Of a stretch of DNA of 64,000 nt, positions 20,635 to 31,508 are shown piece by piece. This DNA comes from Trichostrongylus colubriformis. Lineage: Eukaryota > Nematoda > Chromadorea > Rhabditida > Trichostrongylidae. Numbering within the stretch: position 1 is the first letter of the stretch; the number at the start of each line of letters is the position of its first letter. The notes below the pieces were generated by a model. It did not search any database and was not told where the DNA came from. It was given only the letters and a program-made list of their open reading frames with translations. The position numbers and the translations under genes are program-made. The stretch spans positions 14,818,001-14,882,000 of the forward strand of contig OZ022259.1 of NCBI GenBank assembly GCA_963978905.1. Direction: 5' to 3'.

Positions 20635-20895
20635 CCCAAATAGATAAGATCGTTTCCACCGTCATGCTCCCAGAGTTTTGCTACGCAAATTTTGTATCTC
20701 CAAGTGAAGCTACACCAAAAACTCTCACGGCTGCATCCCTATGGGAAATGATGGAGAAACAGTGCTTGAAACTCCCACAACACGACAAAACTCTTTAAAT
20801 CCATAAACTCTATGTGGCTCTACAAACGCTAAAAAAAAGAAGAAAAGAAAGTGCATAGAGCTAATATCGAAAACATCGTATCCCAGAGGCATATA

Positions 20896-21039
20896 CAGTC
20901 CATTTCGGAGCGCCTGGCAGGGCGTGGCCTACGTACCCGGGTGAGTGGCGATAGTGAGAATGTGTGGCGGGTGAGAAAGTTTGATACACGTCATCCAATT
21001 CCGTGGGCCACGCCCTGCAAGGCGCTCCGAAATGGACTG
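20896..21039. mobile_element. CAGTCCATTT palindromic MITE, copy 1
   Basis: Inverted ends CAGTCCATTTCGGAGCGCC / GGCGCTCCGAAATGGACTG, with TA on each side. Arms extend about 45 bp (GGGCGTGGCC shared). The CAGT end and TA duplication suggest a Tc1/mariner-type mobiliser. Confidence 0.85.
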
Positions 21040-21063
21040 TATGTATTGGGTCACTCCATATGT

Positions 21064-22100
21064 AATTAATGTCGTTTTTTTTAACAAAAATTTTCTGATA
21101 AGTTTACAAGTTTGTGCGGCATTTTATATATTGTTCGAAAGCGATTTTTTGCTTTCTCTGCTCTGTAAACAATTTTTGGATATTTCAGAATGGGGCCGAT
21201 TTTAAGGACGGCGAAGGGGTGGGTCCAGCTGACAAAAACTGATCAAACCGGCGATTGATTAAAACACTATATTTCACTCTAGGAAAATCAACCAATCGTG
21301 TGTCCCATACTAAGCCTCGACCTCTTCTACAAATTCCAATGAATACTTGATTGAGTACTCACGTCGTTCTTCTTCTAAACTCCTTTTTCCGAAAGCACTC
21401 ACATTTATTTGAAATGCGATTTTCCTTTCCAAATTCGTCGTTCAGCGCTGCATAATGAACCATCCGAAAGCGTTTTTTTCTGCTCTATCAAAAATACATT
21501 TCGGTTTGTTCTGGCTGCGATTCAGATTGAATTTCAAAACTATGTGATGGGGGCACAGATGACATTACTTCACAATTTATTTTTTTTTTCAACAGATATT
21601 CAAGGGATCCGGCCAATAATATTTTCTCGTCCCTACTCATTATCCCTACTTGACGTTCCCTTGACTATTGGTTGAGAAAATTTTCTTGCCTTGACTGGAA
21701 AAAAATTGTCTAAATCACCTAGTTGTGGCGGAAAAGTCAAATTAGGAGAAAGAGCGATGCGACTTTTCAAGCAACCAACTGATGGAACTTATAGAAGAGG
21801 GCGGGGTTAGGTACGAGACGCATTTCTGACCGATTTTTCCGCAGCGAAAGGTAGTGCTTTAATTAATTGCCGGTTTGGATAATTTTTTTTTTGACTGAAC
21901 CAACCACTTCGCGCCTGGAGATCTGCTCCATAATGGCAAACAAAAAACTAAGCAAGTCATTTGGAAGAGCAGGAAAATCTCTTTCGAATGATATATAAAT
22001 GCCACGCGAACTTGAAATTTTGAACAAAAATTTCGTTCGAAAAAAGAGACGTAATATGTAGGCGACAGCCATTTCTCCCACAACCTTACTCGCCATTTAG
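21064..22100. repeat. pair of inverted diverged repeats, about 0.2 kb each
   Basis: 21064-21240 (acaaaaattttctgataagt, ggcattttatatattgttcg) recurs inverted at about 21870-22060 (minus strand tggcatttatatatcattcg). The 0.6 kb between holds no gene I can support. Possibly one large TIR element. Confidence 0.45.
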
Positions 22101-22664
22101 ACAAGACAATTTTAGGAAGCGAAATGACTCGGGAAGATCTAAAACCTTCTCGAAATCCAGAGTTCGAGATTAAAGAAGTACGTTTACTATTCCATGGAAG
22201 GAGGGAAGGTGTGCACACTAATAGACACTATGATGCTGTTAATTAATGTTTATCTGTTAAAATTAAATTAACCTGAAAGGAAAATTGCTACTTGGATAAA
22301 AAAAAATTCATGGAAATTTTGGATGAACGTGGTCAAATGTTCCTTCGGGAGCAAGAATTCCTGTTTCTGATCTTGTATCGACTACTTCAGCAGAAAAGAG
22401 TGGTGCCATATCCTCATTTCCCCTTCAGGTGCAATCATTGAAAACAAGGAAGGAGATGTTCCACACTTGAGAGATTGCATTGATTTCTGACATTAGTCTG
22501 GCCATCCTTCAGCCATACATACAACACAGCGAACACATTAGTACTCATTTATTCGCAGACATCCAACAACCAACAACGATTTGCCTTCGAACATCGAAGT
22601 ATAACAAGGACAACAATTAATTTTTCAACAACTATAACGAATGGAACATGATGCAGCCAGACGA

Positions 22665-25600
22665 CTAGAAGGATACATCGCGCAATTCCTTCTTGCTGAG
22701 TCGTCCTTTCTTGATTTTTCGTAACAATTTCACATCACTGTCGAAATCTTCGCGCTCTTCATGCGCGTCTTTCTCCAACTTCCTTTTCAGGGACTTTGAT
22801 TTCTGAAATATTTTAGTCCTCCTACAGTAAAATAGAACTACGAAGCTCAGTGAGTATTCGTATACACTCCGTTCGATAGAGAGAAACTCTGACATTCCCA
22901 AACCCTGTAAACAAGTGTAACAATAAGCAGAAAGAGCTGAATATGCAAGTTTGCCGGATTTTTCTCTACATGAAACTTTCCTTTTCATAAATTCCTCCAA
23001 TGAAACCTTACGAAATGCGGAAGCTTAACGAGCGAGGGCCTCCCGCACCGGTGCGTTATTTAACTGTACATCATCACCACGTATTATAGAAAGTGCGGTG
23101 CGCCGTAAAAATCGTTCAGGAAAAGATCAGCGATGAAAATGCATGTCTCAATTTTCAGTTTTTTTTGCCATTTCAGTTCGCTTTTCTTCATTTGCGCATT
23201 ACCAAGTACTTCTACTTCCATGTTCGACAGGCGGTCAAAATGTCGATGCTGCAGGAGAATACAGTGAGCGGGGGTAACACATGATCCATGCAATAATAAA
23301 ATTGTTATGTTTCACCAACAAGGCAAAGCAACACTGAGTTCCGTTCAAGGTTGTGGCCCAAAACAAGCAGCATAAAAAACCTTATGTCCGACTTTCTAGG
23401 GTATAGGATCGAATTGTTCTCACCTCCGGCTTGGCTGTAGTCTTCGCACCATTTTTCGGTTTTAATTTTCTGTCGGCGGACTTCTTCTCGGCGTTTTTCT
23501 TCGCCAATTTCTCTTTCATCATTTTGACTCGTTTCTCGTGTTTAGCAGACATTATCTTCAAAAATATTTCATATGAATCAGGGAACCAACACTTATTATT
23601 TGTGGAAAGAAGCACCCTACCTCGGCTCGCTTCTTTTCCAGTGCCGGATTGGCGTATTTGATTGTTGACGTATCGATATCACTTCGTTGAAATTTGTCGA
23701 GATCTTTACGCCCACTGAGTTCCCTCATTTTCGGTAACCGTAGAAGGCCGTAGGCATGTGCGAGTCCGGCTACATCAAGGTCTTAAACAATGTCGAGTTA
23801 CATGGTATACTGAAAGCTTCAGCTGAGTCCGTTTAAAATCACCTTTCAATCCACAAACGATGTTGCAATCGTGCTTCACATAACTCTCAATGTGACAAAC
23901 AAAAGCTCTCGTGCCCGTTTCCAGAATTTCACTGTAATCGAAATTTCATTCACATTCATCACCGCGTAATGTTGACTATTCATTCATCTATCAAATCACA
24001 TACACTCAAAAAGCCCCAGTCTGGAAAAAGAAATCTCAAAAGCGCTAGAAAACAGCAGAAGTTGATAGACTGCACGTGGGTCTACGAAATTAAATAACTG
24101 ATGGGCTCGGAAGGAGAGCTTACTTTCGACGCCTTCCGTGAGATATGCATTATTCTGAACCCGAAATGGGAGAATTTCAACGCTGATTTAGACTTCATAG
24201 CAAATCTCAAGACAACGTTCAAGTCAACCTTATTAAGCTTCCGAAAAAATCCGCTGTTAATGACTTGACAAAGTGAGCAGCCATTTTCTCAGAAGGGATT
24301 CTGTCTTTCGATAGTTCCTATCAACAAGGCCTCTTATCACTGTCGTACTAGCATCATTTATCGACGATTTTCGATTTATGGATACAGCGAATCGCCTTAA
24401 TACTTATTGCGAATAACCTACCGATCAGAGCACACAATCTTGATAATCTTCTCTCTGAGTTGTTCAGCTTTCTGAGAATTACTGCTCGGTACAGAAATCT
24501 GTTTGAGCTCAACCTTAACGAAACGAATACAAAATCAAAATGAAAGATTATGTACATTTTAAGCAAACATGTACCTTTTCGTGCTTCGCTAAATATCCAA
24601 CGTAAGCAGTTTGTTGCGGTGAAAGAACAAGTAAGGCGTTTCCTTCTCGCCCACAACGCGCCGTACGGCCAGATCGATGAACAAACCAACTAGAAACTAA
24701 TGCAAATCACGAAAGCAAAAAGTACAAGTAGTATTTGCTCAACACTGTTGCGAGTATTCAGATATACCTAGACCGATTACCACGTCAGAAGAAAGGCTCT
24801 TTTCCCAACAAATCTTTATCGACCAGTCCTACCTGGATAGCTTGGGTACCTCAAATTGTACAACCCAGTCAATGTCTTCAATGTCGATACCGCGAGACAT
24901 CACATCTGTTGACAGCATCACCGCATTGTCACTTTTACGGAACTCGTCAATCTATACCAACACGCATAGGCAATTACTGCGATGGCAAAACAAAAAGCAG
25001 TAAGCCTTACCTGCTTCGTCCGTTCTGCCTGAGAACTGTGACCATGAACCGCGTACAAAGGACGCTTCGTGAGGACGCGGCTTAATATCTGAGAAACTTG
25101 TAGTAATCTGCATATTTTAAGAGACAAATACAGGAATAAGCCCTCGTACCGTATGGAAATACTTTACTCCTCCACACGAAGGGAAGAAGACCAACACTTT
25201 TTTATCGGGTTTATTGCGAATGAATTCTACAACACATATTAACTTTTCTGCTGCTTCACAAACCTAAATAGTGAATGAATCAAGGACTGATCACATCTGT
25301 ATTGAGGGATCTTGAAAAAACTCACAGTGTAAAAGTTGTTGAGTGTCGAAGGGGATACCAAGTTGCTGGATTCTTTGATTTTTATAACCTTCTTATTTCG
25401 TAAACCAAACAGTGATAAATCTTCCAGTTCCTTTGCTTGGGTCGCTGAGAAAAGTCCCGTTCGACGTTGTTTCGGTAATGCGAGCATAATCTCTTTCAAG
25501 CTGCATAAATAACAACGAATTTGAAAGAAATAATCGATAAGGCCGCATTCATACTCATCGTGGACAGGGCGTGGCTGCGTTCACAGGTAGCAAGGCAGAC

Positions 25601-27141
25601 GGCCAGGGGAGGTACAGAGACGACGCAGGCAACGAGAGAGGGTGGAATAGGCGGAGACGCAGAAACAAGCGGCCACGCCCTGCCGCCGGCATCGCAGAGT
25701 ATAGAGGCGGCCTAAACTGGCCAAGATTGTACTGATCTATGTATTATGCATTAACAGATCCAAAAAACGAAAAGCATGTATACATTGTGTTTGTTAATTG
25801 GTTGACACTGAGACGTCTGATCTGACCCCCCCCCCCCCCTACTCTCCTTCCTCCACCCAAGTTGGTTCGAGCGAGTAGCCCATGAGGGATGAAGGATTTG
25901 TTCATCATGTAAGTAATTCAGGGAGGGGTAACACAGAAGAAGTCAATGTGGCGTTGCGAATGTAACTGCGCAGCTTTTTCACCATGGTTGAGAATCAAAG
26001 TCGACAATCGCGCGGCACGACGCCGAATGAGATACTCCTGCACCACATGCCAGGAAACAGCGATATGACTGCAACCCCACTACGCTCATCACATAAGCTA
26101 CGTGACGAGTATTCAGAGATGATAACCACCCTTTGATGAAAAGCAGCAAACTCACTGAATCTCGAATTGTGATTCGTTGAACCGATCGGCCTCATCTATG
26201 ACAAGCATTTCTACAGTTTTCAAGGCTCGCTTCAAGCTACCATCTTTATCCAATGATAACAATTGGAAAAGACGACCAGGAGTTGCCAACAATATATTTC
26301 CGCTGAAAAAGGAAACAAATCAAACTGAAAATTGACTTACCATAAGGAATGAGAGAACATCCTTACCCTTTTCTCAACCTCTTCAAGTTTTGCTCCACTT
26401 TCGTTCCACCCACTGTAACAACTATTGAGTAGTCAAGCTTTGCCGCAAAAGGGGCAGCGACCTGGGTACCATCGCATATATCACTGAACAAGCAGAGGCA
26501 AACAAAAACAGTAACTTACTGATGCAATCTGCATTGAAAGCTCCCGAGATGGGGACAATATCACTGCTCCAAATTCATGTTTTCGGAACTAAAAAGGGAC
26601 GCGTAAGAAACCAAGGAGAAATAACAAAAATTAATCATAGATACAAAAGTAGACGAATTGCTGCTCCAATGAAACCATATATATCTTTCGAGATCATCCC
26701 CAGTCAAAAATAATCTTATCAAAAAGATGGCGATCGGAGGCATAATCTCTTACATTGTCGCAAGATCGTGCCGACAATACAAAGGCTACTATCCGTGAGC
26801 TGGGTGATAAATAAATATGTAGTTTGTGTGGGTGAACAGATAACGGCCGATCATTATTCGCCCACAGTGAGCTACTGTGCATTCAAAATAGTGGCTGCAA
26901 CACTTTACAATCCCGCATGGAGGTGAGGTCAGGGGCATGGCATATCCGAGAGCGTTGGCTAAATTCATCTCATACACCATTGAGAATACTATTTCACAAA
27001 TGTTATCGGAAGTAATCTCACCGTGCCCTTCTTCTCCAATATAGTGAACATTGGTAATAGGAAGGCAAGAGTTTTCCCGGATCCTGTCGGTGATTCAACA
27101 ACGACATCATGATGACTGAGCAACTCTCGACCTGCTTGAAT
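22665..27141 (-). CDS. ddx-55-like: DEAD-box ATP-dependent RNA helicase, DDX55/Spb4 type
   Basis: Minus-strand gene, exons in transcript order: 27141-27022, 26588-26520, 26461-26367, 26302-26156, 25500-25326, 25263-25150, 25088-25011, 24951-24833, 24689-24575, 24513-24422, 23931-23843, 23781-23621, 23555-23424, 22802-22665. They total 1644 nt, all phases fit, ending in TAG: 547 aa. Motifs in order: Q-motif Gln at the very start (IQAG), Walker A SPTGSGKT, Ia SPSREL, GG, Ib TPGR, DEAD in VIDEADR, SAT in FSATQ, STDVMSRGID (V), HRSGRTARCGREG (VI). The C-terminal part (PKMRELSGRK, then Lys-rich LLRKIKKGRLSKKEL) is diagnostic of DDX55/Spb4, a nucleolar helicase needed for 60S subunit maturation. 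The first exon, expected to encode about 35-45 residues ending before the Q-motif Gln, was not found; a 1.2-kb transposon lies just upstream. One intron (25501-26155) carries a Harbinger-type MITE. Confidence 0.93.
25541..25712. mobile_element. GGCCGCG family MITE with TAA duplication, in a helicase intron
   Basis: GGCCGCATTCATACTCATCG ... AGAGTATAGAGGCGGCC between TAA and TAA. Reverse-oriented short form. Lies in the intron after the exon encoding the DEAD box. Confidence 0.85.
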
Positions 27142-27263
27142 CTGGAGTACACATCAATAGATTGACTGACAATCAGTGATGACTAATTAAACTTTTGGTA
27201 ATTTCGCTTCAAGATCTTCCAGCGGATAGAAGGCGTGTGGGTCTTCATGGGTAATCACGTTGC

Positions 27264-28499
27264 TTAAAGACAGCTTAAAGATAGGGGTAACGTGGTAATG
27301 GAGAAATCCCTACAGGAAGTCACTCACATGGTGGTCCTGGACCAAAGAAGGCTATCTGTGGCGAAATCCCGGTGAAAAAGCGTCTCTTCGAATTGTAGAA
27401 ACGCCGCAAAAAGCCGCAACCGCACAACTGTCCCGCCCCTTAAATAAAACGATCCCGCCTCCCGATGACGTAGTTCCCGATTGACTGGGGTGGGACGGCC
27501 AAGGAGATGCGGCAGGATCGAAGGTTTTGCGGCGCGCTTTCGCAGTTTTAGCTTGAAACTCACTCAAATAGATGTCGTCGTATTTCCAAACATTCCCCTG
27601 TATTTACTTGGCAACATGCCAATGGAAAACTGGATCAGACTACTCCCCTCTTGACGGACAGGTTGTCCGCGTCCAGAATCAACAGTGGAAAGGGGCCCTA
27701 TTTCTCGGGTTTTTGGCCAATTCCATCCGTTGTTTGTTCACTGTCCTGTTACTATTAGGTTGGCAACTAAGTAATTGCGGATTTTTAAATACTGCTTTTT
27801 CCCTCCAAACTGCTTTCCAGCAATCTCTTCTGTACATACACATGTAGTACAAGTCCACACGCATCTATAGGTATTATTGTCTTCCATCTCCCGGATAACC
27901 CTTTTCGGCAAAATAAACATATCAACGGTCAACCTCATTTTCAACACAACAAATATAAAAAGATTTTTCTTTGAATGGCATTAGACAGGGAAAGGAAATG
28001 GTGATAATCCGATGGAAAAAGATCAGGGCTATTAGGTGGATGGGGCAGCAATTTTTATCGAAGCTCGAGAATTTTTTGGCGAGTCATTTTTTCAATAGTG
28101 GTAAAAAATTTTTTAAATTTTTAAAAAAAATTCTCAAGCTTGGATAAAAATTGCTGCCTTATAGTTCTGATCTTTCTCCATCGGATTATCACCTTTCCCT
28201 TTCCCTGTCTAACGCCATTCAAAGAAAAAAAAATTGGAATTGAAAATGAGGTGACTTTTGATATTTTTATTTTGCCGAAAAGGATTATCCGGGAGATGGA
28301 AGACAACAATACCTATAGATGCTGTGGACTTGTACTACATATATATGTACAGAAAAAATTTTGTGGAAAGCAGTCTTGAGGGAAAAAGCAGTATTTAAAA
28401 GTCCGCAATTACTTAGTTGCCAACCTAATAGACATCTCGACTTCCACATTCGCTACTTCTTTTACTTTTCGTCCGACTTTCCCCTAATGCTGCCTTTAA
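27264..28499. mobile_element. TIR element of the TTAAAGRCAG family, invaded by a mariner MITE
   Basis: Left end TTAAAGACAGC and right end GCTGCCTTTAA are inverted repeats, flanked by CACGTTGC at 27256-27263 and CACGTTGA at 28500-28507, a near-perfect 8-bp target duplication as made by hAT-type transposases. The outer element alone is about 560 bp. A mariner-type element (27755-28428) sits in its tail. Family features shared with other copies: a gataggggtaacgtgg head and a ctcgggtttttg tail. Confidence 0.75.
27755..28428. mobile_element. palindromic mariner-type MITE
   Basis: Termini TTAGGTTGGCAACTAAGTAA and its exact reverse complement are the known mariner-type TIR, with TA on both sides (27753-27754, 28429-28430). 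The two halves are near mirror images for about 300 bp around a short AT-rich centre near 28100. It has no transposase frame, so it is non-autonomous. It is inserted inside another TIR element. Confidence 0.88.
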
Positions 28500-29138
28500 C
28501 ACGTTGACGACGAGAGCGGTTTGACTAGTCTTGCGCAAGGGACGACGCGCAGTTTTACCGCGCAGCAAGCGTCGATCAACAGTGTTCACAAATGAAGCAG
28601 TAATCTCTCAAATAAGTGGATCACAGGTCGAAGCCAAATTTAGATTGCTTAAACCATGTGATATTCATTAAAACAAAAAATGCAGAAATCCTATGTTTTG
28701 CCTAACTTCCACCGCTGTCGGTCAGCAGTGTCCGACGCCGTCCCGCGGGACAGAACAGCATTGAGCGACATCTTCGTCAATGTGTTGAAAAACCATTGAT
28801 CTCAACAAAGTACATCCCATATTCAGCATGCTTGCAAACAACCGATCGGGCTATTTTCACGCCCGCTGCCACTGCGCACTGCTAGTTCATCAGAGTACAT
28901 TCAACTAAAGCAAGATAAAAGTATCCCAAGAATTACAACGATTATTAGCACTGAAAATGAATAGCACACATGAAAACATCGGATTACCGGATCTCATTGA
29001 GTCATTCCACCTCATCTCATTGTAACACTTTTGAAACCTTGATTTAGATAAAGGATTTAAATGGCTGTCCGACTCCAAATGCCGTCATGGCCTAGAAATT
29101 ATTTCATTTTCTGAGCTTCCTAATTTTATTTCGCTCAG

Positions 29139-29375
29139 GTTTTGTCCAAAACTGTAATAGCTCCACGAGTCAACTCAAATGACCCTGCTATTGAGCTGTT
29201 TCCGATGTTCCGCCAGCGTAGACCACCCGTGGACATTGCAGCTGATCGGACCACCCGCCCTGGTCGCAAGACAAGTCTCCGCGAGCGCAAAGCTGCTCGC
29301 GGTTTAATCGCTGCGCCACACGAAGCTATCGATCGGGAGTTCGAGTCAATCCCCTCAGCTTCTGCCATGTCATGA
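29139..29375 (+). CDS. 3'-terminal exon of an unidentified gene
   Basis: A 79-codon open exon starts after a good acceptor (tcgctcag) and ends at TGA. It carries the basic stretch RPGRKTSLRERKAARG followed by an acidic/polar C-terminus (EFESIPSASAMS). Phase at the acceptor is 0. Upstream exons were not found in the 0.65 kb between this exon and the transposon at 27.3-28.5 kb, so either they are short or the gene starts left of the element. An opposite-strand frame of almost equal length (29135-29368) is a mirror. The next gene begins 87 bp downstream on the same strand, so the two may be co-transcribed. Family not recognised; it looks like a basic cytoplasmic tail or nuclear protein end. Confidence 0.5.
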   Translation, partial: VLSKTVIAPRVNSNDPAIELFPMFRQRRPPVDIAADRTTRPGRKTSLRERKAARGLIAAPHEAIDREFESIPSASAMS

Positions 29376-29462
29376 AACTCCTCTCTACTAGTCGGCTTGC
29401 AGCACTTATACTAATCTAATTACGGTAAACTTCATCTTCCCAATTCTATCCCTAATTCCACC

Positions 29463-29839
29463 ATGAATTCTAAAAAGGGTAACAATTGGGGTGACTACTA
29501 TTATCAATCAAAACGACCTTCCGGAAGAAAAGCATGGTTACTTGAGACTATTCACTTCATAAATCAATCAATACCAACGTTCGACGAGCTCTTCGACGAG
29601 GTAGGGTTTTATCCAGTTCAAAATTACCCCACAACTTTCTCAGCTACCAGGATTTCTTTTAGGAAACATTTTACGTTTTTGCCTTTCTCGTCGTTGTATT
29701 CTCTATTCTGACGGCAATATTCCTGTCAAAAGTGGTTGGTATCACAATCAAGGAGCACAATATCGAGCTCAACAGGGACTGGGGCCGCCCAGAACCGGCT
29801 AATCCATTCCGATTTCCATGGAAAGTGAAAAAGGATTGA
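29463..29839 (+). CDS. small single-pass membrane protein, unknown function
   Basis: Two exons, 29463-29600 and 29663-29839, joined in phase 0 across a 62-bp GT-AG intron, give 104 aa. Residues 1-46 are polar and aromatic (WGDYYYQSKRPSGRK). Residues about 49-66 form one strongly hydrophobic helix (YVFAFLVVVFSILTAIFL). A charged tail with WGRPEPANPFRFPWKVKKD follows. No signal-peptide cleavage site is evident, so it is probably a membrane-anchored small protein. AATAAA overlaps the stop codon (29839-29844). It begins 87 bp after the stop of the preceding plus-strand gene, typical spacing inside a nematode operon, though no clear SL2 acceptor was seen. I do not recognise the family. Confidence 0.7.
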
Positions 29840-30119
29840 ATAAAGTGTAAATACATATAATGTTCCGGTTCACTTTTCATAATGCTGATAAAAAAGGTGT
29901 ATGTAACGGAAAATGTGCTTTTCGATTTATAACATCTACAAGCCATGAGTCGTATTAAACCCATCACAATCATACAACAAATTGAAGATACCGAAGTTCA
30001 ATTACAAAGTCCACAAATTTACAGGAAATGATTCGTCAGTCTCTGAAAGTCGTAACGGAATGGGAGAGTTTTCAAAGACTCACGAATTCAAATACATCGC
30101 TTTTCATGAAGACTAGATT

Positions 30120-30470
30120 TGTTGTTAAAATGATGCCGCGCGCATATATATTTTGAAATGACCTATCAAGCCCCTTCGTTTTGTTCTTATGTGACGACAT
30201 GCTACAGAGGCTTCCACAACGCTTCAGCTTGCAATTCTCTATCGATATTGAGGTCGTACAGGTATTAGGAATTACATGTGCTGACAGATGGTAGCAGTAT
30301 ACCCTTGGCCCTAACTGATGAGGGCATATGTTCATTATCCATTCCTGGAATTGGAAATCCCATCTCACATAGAATCTGTCGGAAACCCAATATCTATGTT
30401 TTCCCACGAACTTCATCACGACAAATTCCCTTCCTGAAAAACAAGTACGCCATAGCGCAACCGTTTTCAT
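30120..30470 (-). other. possible exon pair, minus strand
   Basis: A 43-codon open segment (GKHRYWVSDRFYVRWDFQFQ) starts after acceptor tttttcag near 30445 and ends at AGG|gtatac. A second segment after acceptor atatcgatag near 30240 ends at a gtcatt donor. The splice signals are reasonable, but no start, stop or family could be fixed. Confidence 0.2.
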
Positions 30471-30789
30471 TTATTTTTCGAAGAAGAGACCAGTAAAATT
30501 AGCACTTGGTCGCCAGTGCCACTGTGACCTTATGACAGGACCGTCCATTCCAATCCCAAAAGAAGGCTTGAAGATACTAGGGCGGAGATCTTTCTTAGAT
30601 TGATTACGTTGAACGTGTAACATACTAGAGCTTAATATGGCAACCTGTGTCTAACATCAATACCAAAATCAAAATACATTTTTTCATGGAATCACTAACG
30701 AAAAGTTTCTACGAACGAAGGTGTCAGCGAAAGTCACTGCGAGTCCGACAAGCCTCGTAATATCTTTCAAACTTGTTTTTGGCACAAAA

Positions 30790-31035
30790 TTACAAATTCA
30801 AAATCCAGCTCGCTACTATATCCATGAAATGTACATGTTCCATCTGTGAAAAGTTGAGAACAGAGAAATAAAGGAGGAAACAACGGAAGGGTCGCACCGA
30901 GACCTTGTTTGTGGAGAGGGTAGTGCTAGTACGAAGTTTTTCTCCGAACGGTTCTTGCCTCTGCCTTTTACTCCATTTCATACGAAATTCGATAACGAGG
31001 AACCAAAAGTGATACAGTATAGGCTCGAACATCAT
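30790..31035 (-). CDS. candidate two-exon small protein (61 aa)
   Basis: Exon 31035-30904 (44 codons, with KWSKRQRQEPFGEKLRTS) ends at AAG|gtctcg. Exon 30843-30790 follows a strong acceptor (cttttcacag) in phase 0 and ends MDIVASWILNL then TAA. The first part is hydrophobic (YHFWFLVIEF), the middle basic. No family recognised. The donor is weak, so confidence is low. Confidence 0.28.
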   Translation of the reverse strand: MMFEPILYHFWFLVIEFRMKWSKRQRQEPFGEKLRTSTTLSTNKVSVRPFRCFLLYFSVLNFSQMEHVHFMDIVASWILNL

Positions 31036-31158
31036 AGCCTACACTCTCTCAATAGAAAGAGGATAGAAAAAGAGAACGAATTGCAGACAGAAATTTGCTT
31101 TTCTTGATCAACACATTCTCAGAAAAAACCCAGCGAATTTTAAACTACACCATCCGCG

Positions 31159-31508
31159 TTAAGCTGGAAACACTTCCAAAACATGTAAATGTTCATTCAC
31201 ACCGTGAGAACCTTCAACATCTGCTACGACCTATGAAAGCAGCAAAAGTTTCAATGTATTTGCTACTAAGATGGCCTTGGATATGCACGGTACAAACTAA
31301 GGCATATATAAACCTAGGCAAAAACAGCAGCTGAAGACGAATTCAGTGGAGTGGCTCCCCCATCTATATCACCACCAAAATAACGTGAAGAACCTACCTG
31401 GACTTCTGTGAAAGACTCGTAGTTTTCACGGAAAACTTCCAAGACTTTCGGAGAAATAAGTCCCGAATATGATGATGAGTCCTCTTGTGATTTTAGTTTA
31501 TTTGTCAT
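31159..31508 (-). CDS. candidate two-exon small protein (60 aa)
   Basis: Exon 31508-31398 starts with ATG directly after an acceptor-like atttttag, so it could be an SL trans-splice site, and encodes SYSGLISPKVLEVFRENYES-type sequence. It ends at CAG|gtaggt. A second exon, 31230-31159, follows an acceptor gctttcatag in phase 0, encodes VVADVEGSHGVNEHLHVLEV and stops with TAA. Both splice sites and phases agree. No family recognised. It may be a fragment of a longer gene whose upstream exons lie right of 31.5 kb. Confidence 0.4.
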
